A stretch of 64,000 bases of DNA, from the NCBI GenBank assembly GCA_015075185.1, contig JABTUW010000001.1, positions 2,046,001-2,110,000 on the forward strand. The letters run 5' to 3'. Source of the DNA: Anaerolineales bacterium. GTDB taxonomy: Bacteria; Chloroflexota; Anaerolineae; 4572-78; J111. The position numbers and the translations under genes were made by a program. Below the pieces are notes generated by a model. That model made no database searches and had not been told where the DNA came from. It worked only from the letters and a program-made list of their open reading frames with translations. Positions 23,077 to 32,236 of this stretch are shown in pieces (the first letter of the stretch is position 1; each line of letters starts with the position of its first letter).

Positions 23077-24081
23077 TTACCTGTCTAAATATCCTTCGGC
23101 GCGCAGCCATGCCTCCGTTCGGCGCATGCCCTCGGTCAAATCCACCCGAGGCCGCCAGCCCAGTAAAACGCGGGCCTTTTGATTGCTAAAACTGCTGTCA
23201 CTGCGCAAAAATTTGACCAGTTCGCGGTTGAGCGCCGGCTTTTTGCCGGTCATGCTTGCTTTGAGTTCATAAAAGCCGGCAATGAGCCAGGACAGGGCAA
23301 AAGGCACAGACGGTAAGGAATGAACACCCAGCATCTGCCCATAAGCGCCAAAGTACTCGCGCCAGGGGACGGGAGCGTCATTGGTAAAGTTGATCGCCTG
23401 GCCAACGGCGGCCTCCACCGTAGCGCAGAGTATGAGTCCATCCACCAAATCATCAATGTAGATCGGTTTGCACAAGTGCCGGCCCCCATCAATCAAGATC
23501 ATTTTGCCAGCTTTGATGGCCTGAACCGGGCGAATGGACAATTGAGCGCCAGGGCCATAGACGTGGGAGGCTCGCGCCGCCACCACCGGCAAACCCTGCT
23601 CCCGCTGAGCCAGAAAGACTGCCTCTTCGGCGGCCACTTTTGAATCGCCGTAGAGATGCCCGCGGCGGCGGGTGGGTGTTTGCTCGTCAATGTTGGGCCG
23701 CTGGAGCGAACCGTACACGGCGCACGAACTGAGATGAATGAAGCGCTCGACGCCGGCTTCTGCCGCCGCATTGGCTATATTCTCGGCGCCGGTCACATTG
23801 ACCGCCCAGACGGCGGCCTTATCGCCAACACCCTCGCTCACGTGGGCGGCGGCATGAAAAACGAGCTGGCAGCCGGTCACCGCCGCCAGCAGGGAGGCCG
23901 GGTCGGTAATATCGCCGGGAATGATTTCAATGCCCAGGCCGGTCAGCCGCTGTGCTTTGGCAGGCTGGCGCACCAGGGCGCGCACGTTCACCCCCTCTTC
24001 TACTTGTAGCCGCTCGGCCAGCCGGCCGCCGATAAAGCCGGTCGCGCCGGTGACGAGGGCCGTTTTACCCTTAAGTTCCAT
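23077..24081 (-). CDS. NAD-dependent epimerase/dehydratase (extended SDR)
   Basis: 334 residues. The Rossmann motif VTGATGFIGGRL is at the N terminus; HAAAHVSEG and FIHLSSCAVYG (catalytic Ser/Thr region) follow, and the active-site YGDSK is near residue 145. KPIYIDDLVDGLIL and the C-terminal LGWRPRVDLTEGM are typical of the sterol-dehydrogenase/UDP-glucose-epimerase-like extended SDRs. It reduces or epimerises a sugar nucleotide or lipid. It starts 6 bp after the O-methyltransferase stop, so the three or four genes 24723 to 21680 are likely one operon. Confidence 0.9.
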   Translation of the reverse strand: MELKGKTALVTGATGFIGGRLAERLQVEEGVNVRALVRQPAKAQRLTGLGIEIIPGDITDPASLLAAVTGCQLVFHAAAHVSEGVGDKAAVWAVNVTGAENIANAAAEAGVERFIHLSSCAVYGSLQRPNIDEQTPTRRRGHLYGDSKVAAEEAVFLAQREQGLPVVAARASHVYGPGAQLSIRPVQAIKAGKMILIDGGRHLCKPIYIDDLVDGLILCATVEAAVGQAINFTNDAPVPWREYFGAYGQMLGVHSLPSVPFALSWLIAGFYELKASMTGKKPALNRELVKFLRSDSSFSNQKARVLLGWRPRVDLTEGMRRTEAWLRAEGYLDR

Positions 24082-24087
24082 GGAAAT

Positions 24088-24723
24088 TTACAGGCGCAAA
24101 GCTACGGCCAGGCCATCACGGCCGGCTGGATAAATCGAGCTGATGAAGCCGGAATGGGCAAAAAGCTGGCGGATAAATTCAATAATGCCCTGAGTATCGG
24201 GGTCTTTGGCTTCGTTGAAAACACGCCCATACCAAAATAGATTGTCGGTGATGAAGAGACCGCCGGCCCGGAGATGCTGGTACGCCAGTTCGATGGTGGC
24301 GGGGTAGCCAGCTTTGTCAATATCGTTGTAAATAATATCCCAGGTTCCCCCCACTTGCCGTAGGGCAGCAGTCCCTTCTTCCTGGTGATAGGTTACCCGT
24401 GGCCACACTCCAGCTCGGCTCAGATACATTTCGGCCAGCCGGATATTCTCGGCGTCGAGTTCGGTGCAGTGGATTTCACCCTGTGGGCCAACTGCACGGG
24501 CAAAATGGAGCGCCGAGTAGCCGTAACCCGATCCTAATTCAAAGATGCGCTGCGCTCCAATCATGCAGGCCAGTTGATAGAGATGCCGCCCGGCAATAGG
24601 TCCGACAATCGGAAAGTGGCGCTGTCGGGCCAGTTCTTCCATTTCCTGGCGAACCGGATCATCGTCGGCATAAAGCTGGCGCAGATAGGTGTTAACTTGG
24701 CTCAGGCTGAATGCTTCGGCCAT
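24088..24723 (-). CDS. O-methyltransferase (class I SAM-dependent)
   Basis: 211 residues of the caffeoyl-CoA/catechol O-methyltransferase family. IFELGSGYGYSALHFA is the SAM-binding motif I, IHCTELDAENIRLAE motif II, and WDIIYNDIDKAGYP the metal-binding acidic region. FITDNLFWYGRVF gives the conserved second metal site (D-N). Most relatives are Mg-dependent and methylate phenolic hydroxyls; the substrate here is unknown. First gene of the minus-strand operon; a CAGT-type palindrome lies just upstream. Confidence 0.88.
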   Translation of the reverse strand: MAEAFSLSQVNTYLRQLYADDDPVRQEMEELARQRHFPIVGPIAGRHLYQLACMIGAQRIFELGSGYGYSALHFARAVGPQGEIHCTELDAENIRLAEMYLSRAGVWPRVTYHQEEGTAALRQVGGTWDIIYNDIDKAGYPATIELAYQHLRAGGLFITDNLFWYGRVFNEAKDPDTQGIIEFIRQLFAHSGFISSIYPAGRDGLAVALRL

Positions 24724-24733
24724 GCTGTTCTCC

Positions 24734-24820
24734 TGACCAGTAATCAGTGACCAGTCATCAGTAAACAGAACTCAGTATCAAAATCTCTGACTACTGGCTA
24801 CTGATGACTGACTACTGGCT
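24734..24820. repeat. CAGTAGTCAGT palindrome
   Basis: Left arm ACCAGTAATCAGTGACCAGT and right arm ACTGGCTACTGATGACTG are imperfect inverted copies. Each is made of CAGTA/CAGTG units of 7-11 bp. Related copies at 36798-36873 and 54408-54440. Confidence 0.85.
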
Positions 24821-24822
24821 AT

Positions 24823-25791
24823 TTATGGAATCAATAATAATTTCCCCGCCGTTTGACGGCTTTCGAGCAGGCGGTGCGCTTCGGCGGCTTCGGCCAGGGG
24901 CAGTTGGTGGTCAATACGCACCTTTAGCTCGCCGGTGGCAAGCCAGTTAAAAATATCGCTGGAACGCCACAGCAGTTCCTCGCGGGTGGCGGTGTAGTGA
25001 AACACGGTCGGACGGGTGAGAAAGAGAGAGCCTTTTGCATTGAGAGTCAGGGGGTCAATCGGTGGCACTTTGCCGCTGGATTGGCCAAACAGCACCAGCA
25101 TCCCGCGCATGCGCAGCACATTCAGGCTTTTCTCAAAAGTGGTTTTACCCACCGAGTCGTACACGACATCTACGCCTTGGCCGCCGGTCAGGCGCTTGGT
25201 TTCGGCTTCAAAATCGGTTTGGGTGTAGAGGATGACATGATCAGCGCCGGCTTCACGCACCAACTGGGCTTTTTCCTCCGTCGAGGTTGTGCCGATAACG
25301 GTTGCCCCCAGTTTTTTGGCTGCCTGCACCAGCAGCAAGCCCACTCCTCCTGCCGCAGCATGAATGAAGGCGGTGTGGCCTGGTTTGAGGGGATAGGTGC
25401 TGTGGGTCAGAAAATGGGCGGTCATTCCCTGGAGCAAAGCAGCGGCGGCTAAAGACAGGTCGAGTCCGGCCGGAACAGGGACCAGTTTCGCTGCGGGAAC
25501 AACGGTATAAGTGGCATCAGCCCCTGATGGCCCGCTGAAAGCTACCGGGTCGCCCGGCCTGAATTCAGTCACCCCCGATCCCACAGCTTGCACCGTGCCT
25601 GCCCCTTCCACGCCCAGGGTCATCGGCAGGGGCTGCTGGTACAAGCCGATGCGGTGGTAAATATCAATGAAGTTGACTCCGGCAGCGGCAATTTTGACCA
25701 AAACCTCGCCTGCGCCCGGTTCAGGAGCGGGTAAGTCCTCATAGCCCAGTACTTCAGGGCCGCCAAATTCGTGGATACGAACAGCTTTCAT
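24823..25791 (-). CDS. Quinone oxidoreductase (zinc-independent MDR)
   Basis: 322 residues of the medium-chain dehydrogenase/reductase family, quinone oxidoreductase branch. [46 protein letters not shown] and [19 protein letters not shown] (NADPH-binding) match the Qor layout. There are no structural or catalytic zinc Cys clusters. It reduces quinones or alpha,beta-unsaturated carbonyls with NADPH. The stop lies within 3 bp of the CAGT palindrome. Stands alone between that repeat and the next small gene. Confidence 0.92.
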   Translation of the reverse strand: MKAVRIHEFGGPEVLGYEDLPAPEPGAGEVLVKIAAAGVNFIDIYHRIGLYQQPLPMTLGVEGAGTVQAVGSGVTEFRPGDPVAFSGPSGADATYTVVPAAKLVPVPAGLDLSLAAAALLQGMTAHFLTHSTYPLKPGHTAFIHAAAGGVGLLLVQAAKKLGATVIGTTSTEEKAQLVREAGADHVILYTQTDFEAETKRLTGGQGVDVVYDSVGKTTFEKSLNVLRMRGMLVLFGQSSGKVPPIDPLTLNAKGSLFLTRPTVFHYTATREELLWRSSDIFNWLATGELKVRIDHQLPLAEAAEAHRLLESRQTAGKLLLIP

Positions 25792-25851
25792 CGGGTTTCT
25801 CCTTATACAGTTATATTAGTGGAAAAACGGTAACAGTCATGCCTTGATCTC

Positions 25852-26241
25852 TTATTCTTTCAAACGAGGTCTGTAACGACCGGTCAAAACTTCTTCGGCA
25901 ATCTCGCGGGTTAGGTCGTGGTCTGTCCAGGATTTGATGTAGGCGATGTGGTCATCGGATAATTTGAACTCCCCACCTGTTGTTTGGTAATATAAGTTTC
26001 CTTCTTGAGTGGCTTTAATCCATGCATCAAGTAATTCTTGAGCCTGTACAACCCATTTACGCATCTTTTTAGCCTCGCGGTGCCATATCTTCGCCATGTT
26101 CGCACCAGACATCTGTAAAGGGTCAATCTCTTCGCCTATTTTCTCAACCTCTTGGGGAGCAGCATTACCGGCAGGTAAAGATACTTTTCCTGAGGCTACC
26201 AAACCTACAGCCCAGATTGAGGTTATTACGCCACCTAGCAA
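25852..26241 (-). CDS. Small protein with N-terminal hydrophobic segment, unknown function
   Basis: 129 residues from a TTG; an in-frame ATT at 26250 sits 4 bases after AGGA and is an alternative start, with a stop just upstream. The first 20 residues (VITSIWAVGLVASG) form a single membrane helix or signal anchor. The rest is charged and helical with IKATQEGNLYYQTTGGEF and WTDHDLTREIAEEVLTGRYRP. No family recognised. It is noticeably richer in A and T than neighbours, has a plausible own promoter (26286-26313) and may be a recent acquisition or a truncated gene. Confidence 0.55.
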   Translation of the reverse strand: MLGGVITSIWAVGLVASGKVSLPAGNAAPQEVEKIGEEIDPLQMSGANMAKIWHREAKKMRKWVVQAQELLDAWIKATQEGNLYYQTTGGEFKLSDDHIAYIKSWTDHDLTREIAEEVLTGRYRPRLKE

Positions 26242-26285
26242 GGCGGCAATTTTATCCTAATTACTTTACACCTTTTATGTTAGTG

Positions 26286-26313
26286 AGTATAGCATGTATG
26301 GGAGTGGACGCAA
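26286..26313 (-). promoter_or_regulatory. Promoter candidate for the small hydrophobic protein
   Basis: On the minus strand TTGCGT (26313-26308) and TATACT (26291-26286) are 16 bp apart; the transcript would begin about 30 bases before the start codon. Confidence 0.4.
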
Positions 26314-26427
26314 CTTGCAAAAAGGCTTTATTTTTCCGGTGAGGATATGTTGGGCGAGAAAGAGAATCTTGGAACCTGCCGCTTCTGCCGGCATTCGATT
26401 TCCAAATTGCTGAGATTGAAGGATAAT

Positions 26428-26446
26428 TACGACAGAAAATGTCGTA
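26428..26446. promoter_or_regulatory. TACGACA-N5-TGTCGTA inverted repeat, possible operator
   Basis: Perfect 7-bp arms TACGACA and TGTCGTA around GAAAA, in the divergent gap between the small hydrophobic gene and the WYL regulator. Size and symmetry fit a dimeric repressor site. The rest of this 413-bp gap holds the ACAGGATT palindrome and otherwise nothing I can name. Confidence 0.4.
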
Positions 26447-26536
26447 TTCTCATGTTATAGTAGGCTTATAGCTTTAGTCACTGAACAGTCAAGGAAGATT
26501 CGTTACTCTACACCTGCCTGAAAGTGGCAAAATATG

Positions 26537-26606
26537 GACAGGATTTACAAGATTAACAGGATAATTTTCAGTAAAATCTTATGAATCCTGTTAATCCTGT
26601 CTAATC
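26537..26606. repeat. ACAGGATTAACAGGATT palindrome
   Basis: GACAGGATTTACAAGATTAAC on the left and GTTAATCCTGTCTAATC-like units on the right form an imperfect inverted repeat of GGATTAACA words. Confidence 0.8.
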
Positions 26607-26654
26607 TTTTGGCTGAATTTGCCTTGTGTAGGGTAACGAACAAGGAAGAAACAT

Positions 26655-27623
26655 ATGGCCAATACCGCCACCCGATTGATTACCCTGATCATGCTGCTCC
26701 AGCGCCAGCCCAACCAGACTGCGGCCCAACTGGCCCAGACCCTGGATGTCTCGGTCCGGACGGTGCAGCGCTACATGACGATGCTGGACGAGATGGGTAT
26801 TCCGATCTACGCCGAGCGCGGTCCCTACGGCGGCTATGCTCTGGTGCGCGGCTACAAAATGCCACCCCTGGTCTTCACTCCGGAGGAAGCTGTCGCGGTT
26901 TACCTGGGGACCAGCTTTCTGGAACAGGTCTGGGGGCGCTTGTACCAGGAGGCGGCGCGCGGGGCTTTGGCCAAGCTGGATAACGTCTTGCCCGATGAGC
27001 AGCGGCGCGAAGTTGCCTGGGCCAGCCAGACCTTGCTGGCCATCGGCATGCACCAGGCCGATCCCAGCCGCGTCGCACCCCATCTGGAGAAATTATGGGA
27101 GGCGGCCCATGAACGACGGCGGGTCAGGCTGCTGTATCGAGGCCGGAACCAGCCTGAACCCTTGTCGCGCGACGTGGACCCTTACGTGCTGGTGCACGGC
27201 TGGGGCCGGCAGTACTGTCTCGGTTACTGCCATCTGCGCCGGGATATTCGCTCTTTCCGGCTGGATCGGATCCTCCAGCTCGATTTGCTGGAGCAGACGT
27301 TTGAGATCCCGGCTGATTTCGACCTTGAGGCTTATGTGGCGGAGGAGCCTTACTTTCAACGCCGAATACAGGTGCGGCTGTATTTTGCCCCGGAGGCGGC
27401 GCTCCAGGCTCTGGATAACCAGTCCCAGTGGGATACGGTGGAGGAGCAGCCGGATGGCTCGATCATCGTCACCTTGGCCATACCTGATGTGGAAGCGGCT
27501 GCCGGTATCGTGATGAGTTACGGCTATCTGGCGGAGGTGGTGGAACCGGAGGAACTGCGGGTGCTGGTTCGAGAGCGGGCCGCAGCGCTGGCCGCCCGGC
27601 ATGCTTCAACCGGTCAACCGTAA
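26655..27623 (+). CDS. WYL-domain transcriptional regulator (DeoR-like HTH)
   Basis: 322 residues. An N-terminal HTH_11 helix-turn-helix (QTAAQLAQTLDVSVRTVQRYM, about 23-45) and wing GPYGGYALVRGYKMPPL are followed by the WYL domain (DPYVLVHGWGRQYCLGYCHLR near 175-195, then SFRLDRI). A C-terminal WCX-type extension closes it (VRLYFAPEAALQAL ... VMSYGYLAEVVEPEELR). WYL proteins sense ligands, often nucleic-acid-derived, and include regulators of DNA-damage and phage-defence loci. It heads a + strand run with the epoxide hydrolase and three DNA glycosylase-like genes, so it may control them (inference). Confidence 0.9.
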   Translation: MANTATRLITLIMLLQRQPNQTAAQLAQTLDVSVRTVQRYMTMLDEMGIPIYAERGPYGGYALVRGYKMPPLVFTPEEAVAVYLGTSFLEQVWGRLYQEAARGALAKLDNVLPDEQRREVAWASQTLLAIGMHQADPSRVAPHLEKLWEAAHERRRVRLLYRGRNQPEPLSRDVDPYVLVHGWGRQYCLGYCHLRRDIRSFRLDRILQLDLLEQTFEIPADFDLEAYVAEEPYFQRRIQVRLYFAPEAALQALDNQSQWDTVEEQPDGSIIVTLAIPDVEAAAGIVMSYGYLAEVVEPEELRVLVRERAAALAARHASTGQP

Positions 27624-27713
27624 AGTCAGACAGATGTGGCAAGCCGTAGGGAAGGCTTAAAATTCTCCGCTTTAAATTTTTTGTTGGAACATAAATAGGG
27701 GGACACAAATATA

Positions 27714-28904
27714 ATGAATATACAACCGTTTACCATACAACTTCCGCAAGCAGACCTGAACGACCTGCAAGAACGCCTGGCCCGCACCCGTTGGCCCGAC
27801 GAACTGCCCGGCCTCGGCTGGAGCCGGGGGGTGCCGCTGGCCTACCTGAAGGAGCTGGCCGAGTACTGGCGCACTGGCTATGACTGGCGCAAGTGGGAGG
27901 CGAAGCTCAACGAGATTCCTCAGTTCACCACTAACATTGATGGGCAGAACATCCACTTCCTGCATATCCGCTCGCCCGAACCCGATGCCCTCCCGCTGAT
28001 CATCACCCACGGCTGGCCGAGCTCGCCCGTAGAGTTCCTGAAGATCATCGGCCCGCTGACCGACCCCCGGACTCACGGCGGCGACCCGTCCGACGCGTTC
28101 CATGTGGTGATCCCGTCGCTGCCTGGTTATGGGTTCTCCACGCCAGTCCGGGAGACGGGCTGGGGCAACCTGTTCCGCGTGGCCCAGGCCTGGGCGGAGC
28201 TGATGCGCCGCCTCGGATATGAGCGTTACGCCGCCCAAGGCACCGACGTTGGCGCAGGCGTAGTGGGACTGCTCGCCATGGTGGACGCCGAGCGGGTGGC
28301 CGGCATCCACCTCACCGGAACGGCAGCGGCAATGCCATTCGGGCCTGCGGTCGAGTTAGAAGGGTTGTCCGAGGCCGATAGGGCACGTGGGGAGCGCTTC
28401 AATACGTTCCAGACTGACGGAATCGGTTATCTGCACATGCAGGCGACTCGACCGCAGACCTTGGCCTACTCCCTGAACGACTCGCCTGTCGGTCAACTCG
28501 CCTGGATTGTCGAGAAGTTCCAGGAGTGGACCGACCCTGCTGCACGACTGCCTGAGGATGCCGTTGATCGTGATCAGATGCTCACCAATGTCAGCATTTT
28601 CTGGTTCAGCGGTGCAGGTGCATCCTCTGCCCATGCTACCTACGAGGGCATGCAGGCCTATCGTGAGATGGTCGCACGGCAGTCAGCGGGGGCAAGCGCC
28701 GATGGGGGCCAGCAGTCGGGGCCGCCGACCGGCATTGCGGTGTTCGCGGCCGACACCACCATCCGTTCCCTACTCGATCCCGGTCATACCATGGAGCACT
28801 GGTCGGAATTCAACCGGGGCGGTCACTTCCCCGCCATGGAGGTACCCAATCTGTTGGTCGGCGACGTGCGGAAGTTCTTCCACACCTTACGCACTCCAAA
28901 ATAA
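27714..28904 (+). CDS. Epoxide hydrolase (EHN plus alpha/beta hydrolase)
   Basis: 396 residues. The N-terminal EHN region ([35 protein letters not shown]) is followed by an alpha/beta hydrolase. It shows the oxyanion [10 protein letters not shown], the nucleophile elbow QGTDVGAGV (Asp near residue 178), and the C-terminal catalytic His in [10 protein letters not shown]. These are the microsomal-type epoxide hydrolase hallmarks; the enzyme opens epoxides to diols. An A-rich leader (AAATATA) gives only a weak ribosome site. Base composition and codon use look similar to neighbours. The neighbour context (DNA glycosylases) might hint at removal of reactive epoxides, but this is speculative. Confidence 0.9.
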   Translation: MNIQPFTIQLPQADLNDLQERLARTRWPDELPGLGWSRGVPLAYLKELAEYWRTGYDWRKWEAKLNEIPQFTTNIDGQNIHFLHIRSPEPDALPLIITHGWPSSPVEFLKIIGPLTDPRTHGGDPSDAFHVVIPSLPGYGFSTPVRETGWGNLFRVAQAWAELMRRLGYERYAAQGTDVGAGVVGLLAMVDAERVAGIHLTGTAAAMPFGPAVELEGLSEADRARGERFNTFQTDGIGYLHMQATRPQTLAYSLNDSPVGQLAWIVEKFQEWTDPAARLPEDAVDRDQMLTNVSIFWFSGAGASSAHATYEGMQAYREMVARQSAGASADGGQQSGPPTGIAVFAADTTIRSLLDPGHTMEHWSEFNRGGHFPAMEVPNLLVGDVRKFFHTLRTPK

Positions 28905-28921
28905 ACTACGGCAGGCTACTC

Positions 28922-29989
28922 GTGAAGACAAACCCGGACATTGCGCACCAGCGACTCTATAACCAACATCTTGCGGCAGCTCCTTTTGAAAAACCGGAGG
29001 AGGTAGTACAGTGGCTGGGCGCTGTCCAGGCTCAAGAATATGCGCACGCAAAGTGGGCGCTGGGCCTACGCATGCAAGATGTTCCTGATACTGTTATAGA
29101 GCAAGCCTTTACCACCGGGGCCATTCTGCGGACGCATGTCATGCGGCCCACCTGGCATTTTGTCACCCCGGCCGATATTCGCTGGCTGCTTGCGCTGACC
29201 GCGCCACGCGTCAATGCAGTGAATGCTTATATGTATCGCCAACTCGAATTAGACGATGCTCTGTTCCTACAGAGTAACGCCGTGATTGCCAAAGCTTTGG
29301 AGGGGGAACGGTATCTGACTCGCCTGGAACTTGGAGCTGCGCTTGCTCAAGCGGGTCTTGTGGCCGGAGGGATGCGCCTCGGTTATATCGTGCATCGCGC
29401 CGAATTGGACGCGATTGTTTGCAGCGGCCCCCGGCGTGGCAAGCAGTTCACTTATGCTCTACTGGATGAACGAGCGCCTCAAGTCAAAACCTTGGAACGC
29501 GATGAAGCGCTGGCCGAGCTAGCCAGGCGTTATTTCACCAGCCATGGGCCGGCTACGTTGAAAGATTACAGTTGGTGGTCAGGATTGACCGCAGCCGACG
29601 CAAAAGCGGGTCTTGAAATGGTTAAGTCGCACTTTGAGCAAGCGGTAATTGAGGGCAACACCTATTGGTTTTCTCCACACGTATTAACCCCAGCGGGGGC
29701 GTCGCCAACGGCTCATTTGTTGCCAGCTTATGACGAGTATACAATTGCTTATAAAGATCACCGGGCTATACTTGATCCACAATACCTGAAGCAAGTCATC
29801 TCCGGTAACGGCATCGTCATCGTCATTAATGGCCACATTGTTGGCACCTGGAAGCGTATCCTCAAGAAAGATATGGTCATTATCACGCCGACTCTCTTCA
29901 CCCCGCTTGGCCAGGCCGAGGACCAGGCCCTGAACGAGGCGGTGCTACGCTATGGGAAGTTTCTCGATCTGAAGGTCACGCCGGGATGA
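28922..29989 (+). CDS. AlkZ-like winged-helix DNA glycosylase (HTH_42), copy 1
   Basis: 355 residues from a GTG start. HTH_42/DUF1006 family, whose members AlkZ and YcaQ/AlkX are DNA glycosylases that remove bulky alkylated bases or open interstrand crosslinks. Visible: RLYNQHL at the N terminus, WLGAVQAQEYAHAKWALG with a QAQ motif (Q36, Q38) matching the catalytic Q-x-Q of AlkZ, RPTWHFVTPADIRWLL, RRYFTSHGPATLKDYSWWSGL, and the C-terminal HLLPAYDEYTIAYKD signature. It overlaps the next, paralogous gene by 4 bases (ATGA). A transcription-regulator label is often given to this family, but the motif supports a repair enzyme. Confidence 0.85.
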   Translation: MKTNPDIAHQRLYNQHLAAAPFEKPEEVVQWLGAVQAQEYAHAKWALGLRMQDVPDTVIEQAFTTGAILRTHVMRPTWHFVTPADIRWLLALTAPRVNAVNAYMYRQLELDDALFLQSNAVIAKALEGERYLTRLELGAALAQAGLVAGGMRLGYIVHRAELDAIVCSGPRRGKQFTYALLDERAPQVKTLERDEALAELARRYFTSHGPATLKDYSWWSGLTAADAKAGLEMVKSHFEQAVIEGNTYWFSPHVLTPAGASPTAHLLPAYDEYTIAYKDHRAILDPQYLKQVISGNGIVIVINGHIVGTWKRILKKDMVIITPTLFTPLGQAEDQALNEAVLRYGKFLDLKVTPG

Positions 29990-31098
29990 TAAAGGAAAGC
30001 GATAAATCAGTTATGACCCCTGAAGCTATAGCTCAGTCCAGGCTCTATCATCAACAAATTTCCAGGACCCAATTTAAAGAACCGGGCCAGATCGTATCCT
30101 GGCTCGGTGCGTTACAGGCCCAGGATTACGCCGGCGCAAAATGGTCAATCGGCTTGCGCTTGCCAGACGCTACCGACGCTGAGATTGAACAAGCTATTGC
30201 CAACAAAACAATTATTCGCACGTGGCCGATGCGGGGTACACTGCATTTTGTGGCGCCTGAGGATATCCGTTGGCTGCTTGAACTCCTAACGCCGCGTATT
30301 ATTGCTCAAACCGCGGGACGGTATCGGCAACTGGAATTGGACGAGGCCGTATTTGCCCGCAGTAAGGAATTGTTTGTTAAAGCCTTGCAGGGTGGCAAGC
30401 CGTTGACGCGGGATGAAATGTATCAGCTTCTTGAGCGGGCCGACATCTCCCCGGCGGGCCAACGGGGCTACCATATCCTGTGCCGGTCTGCGCAAGATGG
30501 GCTGATTTGTTTTGGTCCGCCAAACGGCAAACAGCAAACTTTTACCCTGCTTGACGAGTGGGTGCCCCAGGCTAAAAGTTTGGCGCGCGACGAGGCCCTG
30601 GCGGAATTGACCAGGCGCTACTTTACCAGTCACGGGCCGGCCACCCTGCCAGATTTCGGAGGGTGGTCGGGGTTAACGCTGACTGAGGCAAGGGCCGGTC
30701 TCGAAATGGTCAAAACGCAGCTCTGCCAGGAAACCGTCAATGGCCAGACCTACTGGATGTCCCCGGATAGGCCGGTTATAGCAGATAATTCGCCGACAAC
30801 CTATCTGCTACCTGGTTTCGATGAGTATATGCTGGGGTACAAAGACCGCAGTGCTGTTCTTGAAGCGATACACGCCCAAAAAATAACTCCCGGCAACAAT
30901 GGCATGTTTAGCCCCACTCTGGTGATAGATGGCAGGGTAGCAGGCACATGGAAGCGTACATTCAAGAAAGACACGGTTGTTATGGCGATCAGCCCTTTTA
31001 ACCCGTTAAGCGAAGACCAAAAACAGGCCATTGCTGTCACCGCGAAGCGTTATGGCAAGTTTGTCGGTATGCCGTCTACGGTGGTTAGCTATGCCTGA
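29986..31098 (+). CDS. AlkZ-like winged-helix DNA glycosylase (HTH_42), copy 2
   Basis: 370 residues, a diverged paralogue of the preceding gene, sharing the same motif order: WLGALQAQDYAGAKWSIG (QAQ at residues 44-46), RGTLHFVAPEDIRWLL, RRYFTSHGPATLPDFGGWSGL, TYLLPGFDEYMLGYKDR. The start ATG overlaps the previous stop. The alternative internal start MTPEAIAQSR (residue 10) aligns better with copy 1 and might be used. Its last bases overlap the mutM start by 8. The tight overlaps show cotranslation of all three, a base-excision cassette. Likely substrates are alkylated or crosslinked bases; the two copies may differ in specificity. Confidence 0.85.
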   Translation: MIKESDKSVMTPEAIAQSRLYHQQISRTQFKEPGQIVSWLGALQAQDYAGAKWSIGLRLPDATDAEIEQAIANKTIIRTWPMRGTLHFVAPEDIRWLLELLTPRIIAQTAGRYRQLELDEAVFARSKELFVKALQGGKPLTRDEMYQLLERADISPAGQRGYHILCRSAQDGLICFGPPNGKQQTFTLLDEWVPQAKSLARDEALAELTRRYFTSHGPATLPDFGGWSGLTLTEARAGLEMVKTQLCQETVNGQTYWMSPDRPVIADNSPTTYLLPGFDEYMLGYKDRSAVLEAIHAQKITPGNNGMFSPTLVIDGRVAGTWKRTFKKDTVVMAISPFNPLSEDQKQAIAVTAKRYGKFVGMPSTVVSYA

Positions 31099-31888
31099 AT
31101 TACCCGAAGTTGAAACGGTAGTGCGCGGCCTGCGCGGGCCGCTGGTGGGACGAACCTTTACCGGCGTGACCGTGCTCTGGCCCAATTCAATCAAAACACC
31201 TGTCCCAGAGTTGCAGCAGCGCTTGCCGGGGCAGCGCATCGAGGCGATTACCCGGCGGGCCAAGTATCTGCAATTCCATCTCTCCGACGGCGATATGCTG
31301 TTCCTACACCTCAAGATGAGTGGTGATTTGCTGGTCGAGCCGGAAGACGAGCCGCGCCACCCCCATGTGCGGACCATTTTTGGCCTGGATAACGCCCACG
31401 AACTGCGGTTTAAAGACCCGCGCAAATTTGGCCGGGTCTATCTGGTGACTGACCCCGGCCAGGTGGTCGGCAAGCTGGGGCCGGAGCCGCTGGCCGATAA
31501 CTTTGCCTTGGAGGATTTCAAGAGCCTCTTTCAGAAGCGCAAGGGACGGCTAAAACCGTTACTCCTCAACCAGGAGTTTATTGCCGGAGTCGGCAATATT
31601 TATGCCGATGAGAGCTGTTTTCTGGCGGGCATTAATCCCCAGCGCCAGGTGAATACCCTGGCGGCGGAGGAGTTGGAGCGGCTGTACCAGGCCATCCGCC
31701 AAACACTGAATGCCGGGATCACCTGGAAAGGGGCCAGCTTCGACAGCGTCTATCGCGGCGGTGAGTTTCAGGACCATTTTCGGGTCTACGGCCGCACCGA
31801 CGAACCCTGCCTGACCTGCGGCACGCCGATTGTCCGGCTTGTCCTCGGCGGGCGCTCGACCCATTTCTGCCCGCAGTGTCAGAAATAA
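31091..31888 (+). CDS. mutM: Formamidopyrimidine-DNA glycosylase (Fpg/MutM)
   Basis: 265 residues beginning MPELPEVETVVRGL, in which the mature N-terminal Pro and Glu are the catalytic residues; this fixes the ATG inside the end of the preceding gene and excludes the upstream extension. LHLKMSGDLL, FKDPRKFGRV and GVGNIYADESCFLAGI follow, and the C-terminal zinc finger is CLTCGTPIVRLVLGGRSTHFCPQC. It excises 8-oxoguanine and FaPy bases and cuts at the abasic site. It forms one unit with the two AlkZ-like genes. Confidence 0.95.
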   Translation: MPELPEVETVVRGLRGPLVGRTFTGVTVLWPNSIKTPVPELQQRLPGQRIEAITRRAKYLQFHLSDGDMLFLHLKMSGDLLVEPEDEPRHPHVRTIFGLDNAHELRFKDPRKFGRVYLVTDPGQVVGKLGPEPLADNFALEDFKSLFQKRKGRLKPLLLNQEFIAGVGNIYADESCFLAGINPQRQVNTLAAEELERLYQAIRQTLNAGITWKGASFDSVYRGGEFQDHFRVYGRTDEPCLTCGTPIVRLVLGGRSTHFCPQCQK

Positions 31889-31926
31889 GATAAGAACAAT
31901 TCGGGATGACTGCTTCAGGAGGATTT

Positions 31927-32190
31927 ATGTCGCCTAAAAAAATTACGCGATTGGCTTTAGTGGTGGGGGCTATCTCTATTTTGGGGATGATCGTGATGGC
32001 ACTCTTGCGCCCGGAATGGGGAATGCTCAGTTGGTGGCCGGTAATGGGGCTTGGCTTGGCGGTATTGCTGCTGGTTGTTTCTTTTCTGCGGGGTGCTTAC
32101 CTGACCGCCCAGAAACGGGTCGAAATGGTGGACATGCTGAATGACTGCTATGCTGGTGTGCCGGCAGGAGAGGAAACGAGGAGGCGATGA
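31927..32190 (+). CDS. Small membrane protein with two transmembrane helices
   Basis: 87 residues. The ATG used here follows AGGAGG by 4 bases, better than the ATG seven codons upstream. Two hydrophobic helices (LALVVGAISILGMIVMALL and WWPVMGLGLAVLLLVVSFL) are separated by RPEWGMLS; the C terminus KRVEMVDMLNDCYAGVPAGE is probably cytoplasmic. No family recognised. It lies 38 bp after mutM. Confidence 0.65.
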   Translation: MSPKKITRLALVVGAISILGMIVMALLRPEWGMLSWWPVMGLGLAVLLLVVSFLRGAYLTAQKRVEMVDMLNDCYAGVPAGEETRRR

Positions 32191-32193
32191 TAT

Positions 32194-32229
32194 ATGAGGC
32201 GAAGAAAAGCAGTTTGTACCTCGCCTCAT
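32194..32229. terminator. Hairpin between convergent genes
   Basis: ATGAGGCGA (32194-32202) pairs with TCGCCTCAT (32221-32229) across an 18-base loop, followed by CTTT. It sits between the small membrane gene and the convergent NUDIX gene; the T tract is short. Confidence 0.5.
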
Positions 32230-32236
32230 CTTTACT

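Noticed and set aside
31031..31090. Upstream extension of MutM
   Set aside because: Catalysis needs Pro directly after the initiator Met; MPELPE at 31091 is decisive.
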